Source: Robiginitomaculum sp. (GTDB taxonomy: Bacteria; Pseudomonadota; Alphaproteobacteria; Caulobacterales; Maricaulaceae). Taken from it: a stretch of DNA of 64,000 bases. The stretch lies in assembly GCA_016765135.1 (NCBI GenBank), contig JAESQN010000044.1:126001-190000 (forward strand), in the 5' to 3' direction. Each line of letters opens with the position of its first letter. Within the stretch, counting starts at the first letter, position 1. Both the position numbers and the translations under genes were made by a program. A model generated the notes under the pieces. The model worked only from the letters and a program-made list of their open reading frames with translations. It was not told the DNA's origin and ran no database searches. Shown in pieces: positions 35,384 to 43,757 of the stretch.

Positions 35384-35932
35384 TTAAAATGGTAGTTTTA
35401 AATCAGGACATTTGCGGGCTAGTACTTGCGCAAATGCACCGTGACCATTGTAGAGATAGCTCCAATAAATCCTGCGACCTTCATTAGTTTGGACGTACCA
35501 ATACTGGGTAACGGTTGTTCCCGTACTCGTAATGTCTGACCATTGTATCTGGGTTCGGGATTTTCCGAGGATGGGGCCAAACATTTTTGAGGCCCCCTCT
35601 ACATATTGCGTGTTCCAGTTTACGTCATGTATTGATGACAGTGATGGAGCCATAAAACCAGACATTGCCGCACCCATAAGCGTGAGAAACAGGCCGAGTA
35701 CTATCTCAGACATACCGTAAACTACCACAGCAAATAGACCGGAAAGTATCATAATAATTCCAAAAACAATGGTAAGCCATGCGGTGCCTTTGCCCGGTGA
35801 AATGATGCCTTCGTACTCAGTCAACACAATTGCTTGGGCGTTACGGGCGTGGGTTTGGATTTTGTAGATGCAAAACACGGTTAAAGAGACAATTGCGGCG
35901 GAGGTAACTACTTGTGCAAGAATATCAAACAT
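35384..35932 (-). CDS. membrane protein of unknown function
   Basis: The 182-residue product has three hydrophobic segments: near 5-22 (AQVVTSAAIVSLTVFCIY), 50-72 (WLTIVFGIIMILSGLFAVVV) and 75-97 (SEIVLGLFLTLMGAAMSGFM). A soluble C-terminal half rich in aromatic residues follows (VTQYWYVQTNEGRRIYWSYLYN). I do not recognise the family. It is single-gene, convergent with the JmjC-type gene and divergent from mraZ. Confidence 0.6.
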   Translation of the reverse strand: MFDILAQVVTSAAIVSLTVFCIYKIQTHARNAQAIVLTEYEGIISPGKGTAWLTIVFGIIMILSGLFAVVVYGMSEIVLGLFLTLMGAAMSGFMAPSLSSIHDVNWNTQYVEGASKMFGPILGKSRTQIQWSDITSTGTTVTQYWYVQTNEGRRIYWSYLYNGHGAFAQVLARKCPDLKLPF

Positions 35933-36055
35933 AGGCTCCTCCTTTCATTCATCCGCCAGATATATATATTCCTCATTCAGCTATCAAGATGAAAGCCCGC
36001 TACTTATAATCTTTCGGTGTAGTGATATTCAGGCATCATCCCTCTTAGGGAAAAT

Positions 36056-36083
36056 GGGGAAAGGGGAAAGGGGAAAGGGGAAA
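36056..36083. repeat. GGGGAAA tandem repeat (4 copies)
   Basis: Four perfect head-to-tail copies of the 7-base unit GGGGAAA form a homopurine tract, preceded by a degenerate GGGAAAAT. It lies about 230 bases before the mraZ start and 120 bases before the divergent gene. Copy number may vary by slippage. Confidence 0.9.
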
Positions 36084-36144
36084 GATAATGAGCGCCGCTA
36101 AGCTTGCAAGCGATCAATGGAATGGTTGGAATTTGTTAAGACGT

Positions 36145-36159
36145 TGGGTTTAGATTGGG
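36145..36159. promoter_or_regulatory. second pair of TGGG boxes upstream of mraZ
   Basis: TGGG occurs at 36145-36148 and 36156-36159 on the plus strand, starts 11 bases apart, like the spacing in the triple array nearer mraZ. It could be an auxiliary MraZ site, but two short boxes are weak evidence. Confidence 0.35.
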
Positions 36160-36253
36160 CGTTAACAAATGTTCGATTTATGTTCTGGCTGCGCCTGCGA
36201 ATTTTGTCTCAAAACCCGCATTTATACTTAATAATGTACTAATTTGCATTGTA

Positions 36254-36279
36254 TCCCATTAAATCCCATGCTATCCCCA
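36254..36279. promoter_or_regulatory. MraZ operator candidate
   Basis: Three CCCA boxes at 36255-36258, 36265-36268 and 36276-36279 read TGGG on the minus strand, with starts 10 and 11 bases apart. In E. coli, MraZ binds three TGGGN repeats separated by 5-base spacers in its own promoter. The array ends 35 bases before the mraZ ATG, so autoregulation of the dcw cluster is likely. Confidence 0.75.
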
Positions 36280-36314
36280 TAGTAAGCGGCGATGATTCTG
36301 CCGTGGGGGATCGT

Positions 36315-36803
36315 ATGTTTTTGTCATGTGTCACAAATGCGCTAGATGCCAAGGGGCGGGTCTCCGTGCCTGCGGATTTCCGTGCGGTTATTGCCAGTGA
36401 CATTGCGTCTGGGCATTTTGACGGCATTATTGTTTGGCCCAGTGTTGACGGGTCTTGTCTTGAGGGTGGCGGCATTGCCCTGATGCGTATTTTTCAGGCT
36501 TCGCTCGATAATATGGATCCTTGTGATGATGACCGCATGGTTTTTGAACATGCTATATTCGCTAAAAGTCGGCGTCTGGCCTTTGATGGTAACGGGCGGG
36601 TGTCTCTGCCCAAAGACCTGGCTATGAATGTTGGCCTTGATAAGCAGGTGACATTTGTTGGCTTGGGTCGCAGGTTTGAAATATGGAATCCGCAGGACTA
36701 TAATGCTAAGTCCGAGGAGACCAGTGCTGCGGCGCGAGAAAGTGGCCGCAGTTTACGGCTGCTTGGTCGGCCCGGTGTCACAGGTCGCGGGGCGCAATCA
36801 TGA
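36315..36803 (+). CDS. mraZ: transcriptional regulator MraZ
   Basis: MraZ is an AbrB-like DNA-binding ring protein that controls the dcw cluster in enterobacteria. The 162 residues contain two SpoVT/AbrB-type half-domains: FLSCVTNALDAKGRVSVP at the start and ARGSRRLAFDGNGRVSLPKD-like in the second half, both with the DxxGRV/GNGRV motif. The ATG at 36315 fits the family start (MFLS) and has GGGGA before it. It overlaps rsmH by 4 bases. Confidence 0.95.
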   Translation: MFLSCVTNALDAKGRVSVPADFRAVIASDIASGHFDGIIVWPSVDGSCLEGGGIALMRIFQASLDNMDPCDDDRMVFEHAIFAKSRRLAFDGNGRVSLPKDLAMNVGLDKQVTFVGLGRRFEIWNPQDYNAKSEETSAAARESGRSLRLLGRPGVTGRGAQS

Positions 36804-37786
36804 GCCACACGCCCGTTTTGCTGGATGAGGTTTTGGCGGCGTTGTCACCTGGAGACAGCGAAACTATTATCGACGGCACATTTGGGGCAGGGGGCTATAG
36901 CGCGGCTATATTGCGGGCTGCTAATTGCAAGCTGGTCGGCCTTGATCGTGACCCACGGGTTGGGCCACATGTGGAGCGTCTGGCGGCAAAGTTTGGCGAG
37001 CGGTTTAGCTTTGTACAGGCCGAGTTTTCCGGGCTGGATCAGGTCACAAGTGGGGCGCAGGTCGACGGTGTCGTGCTGGACATTGGTGTGTCGTCCATGC
37101 AGTTGGACGAGGACTTGCGGGGGTTTTCTTTTATGCGCGACGGGCCTTTGGATATGCGCATGTCAAGCTCGGGGCCAAGTGCGGCGGACGCGGTAAAGTA
37201 TATGTCTCGCAATGACTTAGAGAGAATATTTAAAGTTTACGGCGAAGAGCGCCGGGCGCGAAGGTGTGCCGATTTTATTGTGCGGGCGCGGGACGAAAAT
37301 CCGGTTGAGACAACGGGCGCGCTTGCTGATATACTTACAAGGGCGCTGGGTCAGTCTGGAAAGCGCCATCCGGCGACACGGGTGTTTCAGGCGCTTAGAA
37401 TTTTTATCAATGACGAGCTTGGTGAGTTGGTGCGTGGTTTGTTGGCGGCGGAGCGGATTTTAAAGCCGGGTGGTCGTTTGGTTGTGGTCAGTTTTCATTC
37501 GTTGGAAGACCGGATCGTTAAGTCGTTTTTGCGCCGCAGGAGCGGTGAGGTCAGAGGTGGGTCGCGGCATTTGCCGCCGCAAAGCGTTAATGAAACCGCC
37601 CCGTCATTTGTCCTCAAAAAGCGCTCTGGAGTCAGTGCCGGGAAAGACGAGTTGCGCGCTAATCCCCGCGCACGTTCTGCCCGCTTGCGTGCTGGTGTGC
37701 GTACGGATGCAGAGCCGTGGTCAGAGGAAAATAATTTGCTCCCGGTCGTTCCTGGTCTGGATGTTCTTGAAGGGTTGGTCGCATGA
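36800..37786 (+). CDS. rsmH: 16S rRNA (cytosine-1402-N4) methyltransferase
   Basis: RsmH (MraW) methylates C1402 of 16S rRNA in the ribosomal decoding centre. The 328-residue protein has the SAM-binding DGTFGAGGYS, HTPVLLDEVL at the start, VVLDIGVSSMQLDEDLRGFSF, and the C-terminal VVSFHSLEDRIVK, all diagnostic. It overlaps both mraZ and ftsL by 4 bases, so translation is coupled. Confidence 0.97.
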   Translation: MSHTPVLLDEVLAALSPGDSETIIDGTFGAGGYSAAILRAANCKLVGLDRDPRVGPHVERLAAKFGERFSFVQAEFSGLDQVTSGAQVDGVVLDIGVSSMQLDEDLRGFSFMRDGPLDMRMSSSGPSAADAVKYMSRNDLERIFKVYGEERRARRCADFIVRARDENPVETTGALADILTRALGQSGKRHPATRVFQALRIFINDELGELVRGLLAAERILKPGGRLVVVSFHSLEDRIVKSFLRRRSGEVRGGSRHLPPQSVNETAPSFVLKKRSGVSAGKDELRANPRARSARLRAGVRTDAEPWSEENNLLPVVPGLDVLEGLVA

Positions 37787-38127
37787 GATACCGTAGCTCC
37801 ATAGCGCCGCGCACCAGCAAGTTAAGCTGGATATTTTTGATGTTGATGGGGGTTGTTATGATTGTAATTTTGTATTCGATCAAAGCCAAAACATTGGCGG
37901 TGAAGATGAGGGTTAGTGCGTTGGAGCGAGAATTAACCCATGAGCAACAAGCCGTGCATGTTTTGGCAGCAGAAATTGCGCACCTGCAACGTCCAGAGCG
38001 GTTGCGTGTTTTGGCGGAGGCGCAGCTTGGTTTGCAGCCTACACCAGTAGAGCGAACATTGACGTTGGAGCAGGCGGCGCAGCAATTGCGAGAAGATAAC
38101 TCCAGGGCGAAAGGTGGTTCGCAATGA
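37783..38127 (+). CDS. ftsL: cell division protein FtsL
   Basis: This is a 114-residue bitopic protein with a short cytoplasmic N-terminus, one transmembrane helix (about 15-31, IFLMLMGVVMIVILYSI) and a periplasmic coiled coil (VSALERELTHEQQAVHVLAAE). The QRPERLRVLAEAQLGLQP segment is typical of alphaproteobacterial FtsL. It forms the FtsQLB divisome complex. It is identified mainly by its fixed place between rsmH and ftsI, overlapping each by 4 bases. Confidence 0.88.
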   Translation: MRYRSSIAPRTSKLSWIFLMLMGVVMIVILYSIKAKTLAVKMRVSALERELTHEQQAVHVLAAEIAHLQRPERLRVLAEAQLGLQPTPVERTLTLEQAAQQLREDNSRAKGGSQ

Positions 38128-39833
38128 AAGACTTGTCGCCAATAGCATTGCCGGAATTACCCCGCGAAAACACATTTTTGGCGTCTGCGCCGACATTAAG
38201 TGTGCTGGACGGGGAATTGAAATTCATTCGTCAGGCTCGGGTGCGGATTATAGTGGGCGTGTTGATTTTCGGTTTGTTCCTGTTGTTACTGGTTTTGCGT
38301 TTGGCAGAAGTGTCCTTGATGCGTGCGCCAAAAATTTTACCGGGAATGGCGGTTAATGTTGTCAAGACCCGTGCGGATATTGTTGACCGAAATGGAGAAT
38401 TGCTGGCGACAAGTTTGAATACATATTCACTCTATGCCGAGCCGCATAAAATTTGGGATCCCGTGGCTTCTACGGAGGCTATTATCTCGGCGCTTCCGGG
38501 TCTTGACCCGGCAGTAATTGAAGAGCGGTTGTCGTCGGGTAAATCATTTGTTTGGCTCAGTCGCAACCTTACCCCAAAAGAACGCCAGTCGGTTTTCTCG
38601 GTCGGGTTGCCGGGGTTGGGGTTTCGAATTGAGCCCAAGCGCGTTTATCCCAGAGGGAAATTGGCTTCCCATGTGCTCGGGTTTACGGATATTGATCTGA
38701 ACGGTACTGCAGGTGTAGAGCGAGCATTTAATAAACATTTGGCTGAAGAGGCGGCCCTCCCAAAGCAATTGTCCCTTGATATGCGTGTGCAGTTTGCCGT
38801 TGAAGACGAATTAAGTGCAGGTATGAAAAAATTTCAGGCTGATACAGCGTCTGGGATTGTAATGAATATCAAGACCGGAGAAATTCTTGCAATGGCGTCA
38901 ATGCCGGATTTTAACCCAAACCGTTCCGGGGCAGCATTGCCCAGTAATCGCCTTAACCGTGCCTCAATGGCACTATATGAACTTGGCTCAACCTTCAAGC
39001 CGATCACTATGGCTCTGGCCCACGAGACAGGTGTCATCAAAGACGGAGAGAAGTTGCTTGTGCAAGACAAATTAGTCATACAAAAAAAATCGATCACTGA
39101 TGATCATCCTAGTCGTGTGGCCTTGGGTAAATATGATATATTGGCACAATCATCCAACCGTGGTGCGGCCCTAATTGCCCTTAGGGCTGGCGCGGAAGCG
39201 CAACAGGATTTGCTCAGGAGACTTGGTATGTTTTCGCGTGTGCCGATCGAACTACAAGAAAGTGCTGCCCCATTAGTAGCAACAGAATGGCAGGATATCA
39301 CTACGGCGACAGTGTCTTACGGGCACGGTATTTCCGTAACGCCTTTGGCTTTGGCTACGGCTTTGGCGACACTGCTCAACGGCGGCATGTATGTTAGTCC
39401 GACCATAGAAAAGCACCGTATGGGGCAAGCTATTAAATCTCACCGGGCCGTATCAAGCCAGACATCCAAGGAAGTTGTCGATATGATGCGTTATGTTGTG
39501 ACAAACGGTACGGGTAGAAATGCCGCCGTTAAGGGATACGAAGTCATGGGCAAGACGGGTACGGCGGAAAAGCTTATAAACGGCGAATATGCCAAGAAAC
39601 GACTGGTGACATCTTTCGTGTCTGCGTTTCCCCATTCCGATCCGCACTATCTGGTATTTATTGTTTATGATGAACCCAAAGCTTATGAGGGTAGCTGGGG
39701 GTATGCCACGGCTGGCTGGAATGCGGCGCTCACGGCGGGCGCCGTGGTCGAGCGAACCGCGCCCTTGCTTGGGGTTAAGAAAGTGGTGGAAGCCAATGGG
39801 TTAAACCAGGCTGTTGCTGGAGGCGCGCAATGA
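38124..39833 (+). CDS. ftsI: peptidoglycan transpeptidase FtsI (PBP3)
   Basis: FtsI is the septal class B penicillin-binding protein that cross-links peptidoglycan with FtsW. The 569 residues have one membrane helix (about 43-62), the PBP dimerisation/pedestal domain (KTRADIVDRNGELLATS), and the transpeptidase domain with S289-T-F-K292, S343-S344-N345 and K477-T-G. All catalytic motifs are intact. It overlaps ftsL and murE by 4 bases. Confidence 0.97.
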   Translation: MKDLSPIALPELPRENTFLASAPTLSVLDGELKFIRQARVRIIVGVLIFGLFLLLLVLRLAEVSLMRAPKILPGMAVNVVKTRADIVDRNGELLATSLNTYSLYAEPHKIWDPVASTEAIISALPGLDPAVIEERLSSGKSFVWLSRNLTPKERQSVFSVGLPGLGFRIEPKRVYPRGKLASHVLGFTDIDLNGTAGVERAFNKHLAEEAALPKQLSLDMRVQFAVEDELSAGMKKFQADTASGIVMNIKTGEILAMASMPDFNPNRSGAALPSNRLNRASMALYELGSTFKPITMALAHETGVIKDGEKLLVQDKLVIQKKSITDDHPSRVALGKYDILAQSSNRGAALIALRAGAEAQQDLLRRLGMFSRVPIELQESAAPLVATEWQDITTATVSYGHGISVTPLALATALATLLNGGMYVSPTIEKHRMGQAIKSHRAVSSQTSKEVVDMMRYVVTNGTGRNAAVKGYEVMGKTGTAEKLINGEYAKKRLVTSFVSAFPHSDPHYLVFIVYDEPKAYEGSWGYATAGWNAALTAGAVVERTAPLLGVKKVVEANGLNQAVAGGAQ

Positions 39834-41257
39834 TGCTGTCTGCGTTAATCAAGCCAATAAAGTTGAACGGGCTTGATGTAGCTATCACTGGAATAACTTC
39901 GGATAGTCGCGCCGTAAGAGCAGGGGATTTGTTCGCGGCCTTGCCGGGGACGCTGGCCGATGGCCGCGATTATATTGAAAGTGCGCTGGAGAACGGGGCT
40001 GCGGCCGTGTTGAGTTTGCCGGGGCTTTCGGACATGCCTGTGCCGTATGTTGCGGCTGAAAATCCCCGCAAACTTTATGGGCATATTGCCGCCAGGCTTT
40101 ATCCTGAGCAACCAAAGACTATTGTGGCCCTGACGGGGACGAACGGAAAAAGCTCGACCATAGAGTTTTTGCGGCAAATTTGGGAGTATGCCGGGTTTAA
40201 TGCCGCGTGCTTTGGGACGCTCGGTGTGACCCGGAAGGAAGGTGTGGAGCCATTAAAACACACCACGCCTGACGCGGTGGCCTTGCACCAAACTCTGGCT
40301 GGATTGGCAAAAAATGGTGTTACCCATACAGGCATGGAAGCGTCGTCCCACGGGCTACAGCAATACCGCCTTGATGGGGTGAAATTGGCGGCGGTCGGGT
40401 TTACCAATTTGACCCAAGACCATTTTGATTATCACGATAATATGGAAGATTATTTTCTCGCCAAGTCCCGCTTGTTTAGTGAGCTTGCAGACAAGGGGTT
40501 ACCCGCAGTCATAAATGTTGACGGGGAATACGGACGGCGCATGGCAGGGGTGGCCAAAGATGCGGGGCTTGAGGTTATGAGCGTCGGCTGGGCGGGTGAG
40601 CATATCCGCATTGCCGAATTGACCCCGCGTGCGTCGAGCCAAAGCTTGCAATTGATGTGGGACGGTAAGCGTACCAAAATAGAATTACCTTTGGCGGGAG
40701 AATTTCAAGTGCTGAACGCCGTTAGTGCTTTGGGGTTAGCGGTTAAAACGGGTGTTGCCAAAGATGTTGCGCTTGAGGCATTAGAGCATTTGCGCGGCGT
40801 GGCCGGGCGGATGGAGTTGACAGGCCGCACGGATGCGGGTGCGCCAGTATTTGTCGATTTTGCCCATACGCCGGACGGTCTGGAAAAGCTGTTGCGCGGC
40901 GTGCGTCCGCATACAATGGGGCGGATCATCGTCGTATTTGGTTGTGGGGGTGACCGCGACCCGGACAAACGCCCCAAAATGGGAGTTGTTGCCGACAAGT
41001 TGGCGGACATGGTGATTGTCACCGATGATAATCCCCGCTCGGAAGTGCCAGCGGATATTCGCAAGGCTGTGTTGGCGGGATGTCCTGATGCGCAAGAAAT
41101 AGCAGGTCGGGCTGAAGCTATAGCGCATGGAATTTCCCTGTTACAAAAAAACGATTGTTTGGTCATTGCCGGGAAAGGCCATGAAACTGGTCAGATTATT
41201 GGCGGTGAAACTATCCCGTTCAGCGATGTAGCCGTGGCGCGTGAGGTTTTAACATGA
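39830..41257 (+). CDS. murE: UDP-MurNAc-tripeptide synthetase (meso-DAP adding)
   Basis: MurE adds the third residue of the peptidoglycan stem. The 475-residue ligase has the ATP motif GTNGKSS (103-109), the EASSHGLQQYRLDG substrate segment and the DDNPRSE motif with D400-N-P-R403. The DNPR sequence marks meso-diaminopimelate specificity (lysine enzymes differ), so this organism has DAP-type peptidoglycan. It overlaps ftsI and murF by 4 bases. Confidence 0.97.
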   Translation: MMLSALIKPIKLNGLDVAITGITSDSRAVRAGDLFAALPGTLADGRDYIESALENGAAAVLSLPGLSDMPVPYVAAENPRKLYGHIAARLYPEQPKTIVALTGTNGKSSTIEFLRQIWEYAGFNAACFGTLGVTRKEGVEPLKHTTPDAVALHQTLAGLAKNGVTHTGMEASSHGLQQYRLDGVKLAAVGFTNLTQDHFDYHDNMEDYFLAKSRLFSELADKGLPAVINVDGEYGRRMAGVAKDAGLEVMSVGWAGEHIRIAELTPRASSQSLQLMWDGKRTKIELPLAGEFQVLNAVSALGLAVKTGVAKDVALEALEHLRGVAGRMELTGRTDAGAPVFVDFAHTPDGLEKLLRGVRPHTMGRIIVVFGCGGDRDPDKRPKMGVVADKLADMVIVTDDNPRSEVPADIRKAVLAGCPDAQEIAGRAEAIAHGISLLQKNDCLVIAGKGHETGQIIGGETIPFSDVAVAREVLT

Positions 41258-42654
41258 GGGCGCTTTGGACACATAGAGAAGCCGAGTTGGCAACAGGCGG
41301 GCAGGCGGTTGGAGAATGGGATGTGAACGGTTTGTCCATAGACACACGCTCATTGGAAACAGGCCAGCTGTTTGTGCCGCTCAAAGATATTCGGGACGGC
41401 CACGATTTTATTCCAATGGCCTACGAGAAAGGTGCGGGTGCTGTTATTTCCGAACACCCGGTTTCTGACACCCCGGCCCTAATTGTTCCTGACGGTTTAA
41501 AGGCTCTTGAAGATTTGGCCATTGCAGCGCGTAAACGCTCGTCCGCCGTCCGCATCGCCGTGACGGGCAGTGTTGGCAAAACCAGCGTCAAGGAATTGAT
41601 CGCCACCATGTGCCGCGCCGCTGGGAATACCCATGCATCGATTAAATCCTATAACAATCATTGGGGCGTGCCGCTGACTTTGGCGGGCATGGCACAAGAT
41701 ACGAAATACGGCGTATTTGAAATGGGCATGAACCATGCCGGAGAGTTGGCGGCTCTGTCAAAAATTGTGCGGCCAAATATTGCGCTGATCACAAAAATTG
41801 CACCCGCCCATATGGCGCATTTTGAAAATATTGAAGGAATTGCCAAGGCCAAGGCAGAAATATTTGCATCCTTGGAAAAGGGCGGTACGGCGATCATTCC
41901 AGCGGACAGTCCGCATGCGTCCTTGCTGGCACAGCAGGCTGGAAACGTAAATGTGTTGCGCTTCGGCTTTGACGAACATGCGGATGCCCGCATCTTGTCG
42001 AGTAGCAACACACCCAGTGGCAGCCGTGCCCGTATGGATATTTTGGGCGAGACTGTTGATGTTGAAATACCGCTTGTAGGTGCGCACTGGATTGAAAATG
42101 TTGCGGTGGCTTTACTGGTGGTGAAAGTTGCAGGTGTTGATTTAGAATTAGCTAGTAATGCATTGAAAACACAAGGTAATATATCCGGACGCGGGCAGGT
42201 GTTCAATCTTTGCGTTGATCAAAAGCAAATTCGTTTAATCGACGAAAGCTATAACGCTAACCCGGAAAGCATGCGGGCGGCCATTGCTGTTTTAGGCTTA
42301 AACAGGGGGCGTAAAATTGCTGTTCTTGGAGATATGTTGGAGCTTGGAGACGACGAAGCGGCCATGCATGTCGACTTGTTTGGCCCCTTGCAAGATGCGA
42401 AAATTGATCTGGTGGTCACTTGTGGTGAGTGTATGAAGAACTTGAATGACGTTTTACCCAAAGCCGTAAACGGTGGTTGGTACAAAGATCACAACGCGTG
42501 CCTTGACGGCCTCATATCAAGCGTTAAAGACGGTGATATTGTGATGGTTAAGGGGTCTAATGCTTCTGGTATGGGTAAATTGGTCGCAAGTTTAAAGCAA
42601 TATTCGCACGCAAATAATAACAGTAACAAAAAGGACAAGACCCATGTTTTATGA
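41254..42654 (+). CDS. murF: UDP-MurNAc-pentapeptide synthetase
   Basis: MurF adds D-Ala-D-Ala to UDP-MurNAc-tripeptide. The 466-residue ligase has the P-loop [12 protein letters not shown] near 103-114, the [13 protein letters not shown] substrate stretch, the [13 protein letters not shown] motif and [11 protein letters not shown] in the central/C-terminal domain. The C-terminal tail is short and rich in Asn and Lys (NNNSNKKDK). It overlaps mraY by 11 bases. Confidence 0.97.
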   Translation: MRALWTHREAELATGGQAVGEWDVNGLSIDTRSLETGQLFVPLKDIRDGHDFIPMAYEKGAGAVISEHPVSDTPALIVPDGLKALEDLAIAARKRSSAVRIAVTGSVGKTSVKELIATMCRAAGNTHASIKSYNNHWGVPLTLAGMAQDTKYGVFEMGMNHAGELAALSKIVRPNIALITKIAPAHMAHFENIEGIAKAKAEIFASLEKGGTAIIPADSPHASLLAQQAGNVNVLRFGFDEHADARILSSSNTPSGSRARMDILGETVDVEIPLVGAHWIENVAVALLVVKVAGVDLELASNALKTQGNISGRGQVFNLCVDQKQIRLIDESYNANPESMRAAIAVLGLNRGRKIAVLGDMLELGDDEAAMHVDLFGPLQDAKIDLVVTCGECMKNLNDVLPKAVNGGWYKDHNACLDGLISSVKDGDIVMVKGSNASGMGKLVASLKQYSHANNNSNKKDKTHVL

Positions 42655-43741
42655 ATGGCTGGCACCTTACGCCGAACAATTTCAGGCGTTTAATTTGTTC
42701 AATTATATCACGTTTCGGGTTGGCGGGGCGGTGATGACCTCCATGCTGATCGCTTTTATATTCGGGCCAAAACTGATCCGGACGCTCAGGCTGAAGCAGG
42801 GCAAAGGGCAACCAATTCGCGAGGATGGCCCTGAGGGGCATATTGTGGCAAAAGCCGGTACGCCCACCATGGGCGGTTTGCTGATTTTGATCTCTATGGT
42901 GGTTTCCACGTTGCTGTGGGGCAATCTCGGTAATCCGTATTTATGGGTGGTTTTATTGGTCACAATCGGGTTTGGCGCGGTTGGTTTTGTGGATGATTAT
43001 TTGAAGGTTTCCAGACAAAATCCGAAAGGTCTGAACGGCAAGATTAAGTTGGTCGTAGAATTTGCCATTGCCGCAATCGCTGTTTATGTCCTATCCAGAA
43101 TTTCACCTAGTGAGCCGTCGCATTTTAGCACCGGGCTTGCGGTACCGTTCCTCAAGGATACATTGTTTAATCTGGGAATTTTCTTCATTCCGTTCGGCTG
43201 TATCGTTATCGTTGGTGCGTCCAATGCGGTTAACATGACGGACGGGCTTGACGGGCTGGCTATTGTGCCAGTGATGATCGCGGCGGCCAGTTTTTCAGCT
43301 ATTGCCTATTTGGTAGGTAATGCGGTTTATGCGCCTTATCTGGGTGTGCCTTATGTGCCTGGTAGCGCCGAGATTACCATTGTTCTTGGATCATTACTGG
43401 GCGCAGGGCTTGGCTTTCTCTGGTATAATGCACCGCCTGCCATGATTTTTATGGGTGATACAGGTTCTTTGGCTTTGGGCGGGGCCTTGGGCGCTGCTGC
43501 CGTAGCGACAAAACACGAAATCGTTTTGGCGATTATTGGCGGGTTGTTTGTTTTGGAGATGGTGTCTGTCATCGTACAGGTGGCTTCGTTTAAACTCACG
43601 GGTAAACGCGTGTTTCGTATGGCTCCCATTCATCATCATTATGAGAAAAAGGGCTGGGCAGAACCCACTATTGTTATTCGTTTTTGGATCATCGCCGTTA
43701 TTTTGGCCATGATCGGTCTTTCAACACTGAAACTTAGATAG
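42644..43741 (+). CDS. mraY: phospho-MurNAc-pentapeptide translocase MraY
   Basis: MraY makes lipid I on the inner face of the membrane. The 365-residue protein has about ten transmembrane helices and the family motifs [17 protein letters not shown], the [10 protein letters not shown] catalytic aspartate loop and the [11 protein letters not shown] histidine loop near the C-terminus. It begins inside the end of murF. Confidence 0.97.
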   Translation: MFYEWLAPYAEQFQAFNLFNYITFRVGGAVMTSMLIAFIFGPKLIRTLRLKQGKGQPIREDGPEGHIVAKAGTPTMGGLLILISMVVSTLLWGNLGNPYLWVVLLVTIGFGAVGFVDDYLKVSRQNPKGLNGKIKLVVEFAIAAIAVYVLSRISPSEPSHFSTGLAVPFLKDTLFNLGIFFIPFGCIVIVGASNAVNMTDGLDGLAIVPVMIAAASFSAIAYLVGNAVYAPYLGVPYVPGSAEITIVLGSLLGAGLGFLWYNAPPAMIFMGDTGSLALGGALGAAAVATKHEIVLAIIGGLFVLEMVSVIVQVASFKLTGKRVFRMAPIHHHYEKKGWAEPTIVIRFWIIAVILAMIGLSTLKLR

Positions 43742-43757
43742 GTAATACGCAACCACC

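Larger units (their letters stand above)
35933..36314. other. intergenic region upstream of the dcw cluster
   Basis: This 382-base gene-free region lies between a divergent membrane-protein gene and mraZ. It holds a GGGGAAA 4-copy tandem array (36056-36083), a pair of TGGG boxes (36145-36159), a TTAAC near 36162 and the triple CCCA array (36254-36279) before mraZ. The A/T-rich stretch at 36220-36240 is the probable -10 region, though no firm promoter can be drawn. Confidence 0.6.
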
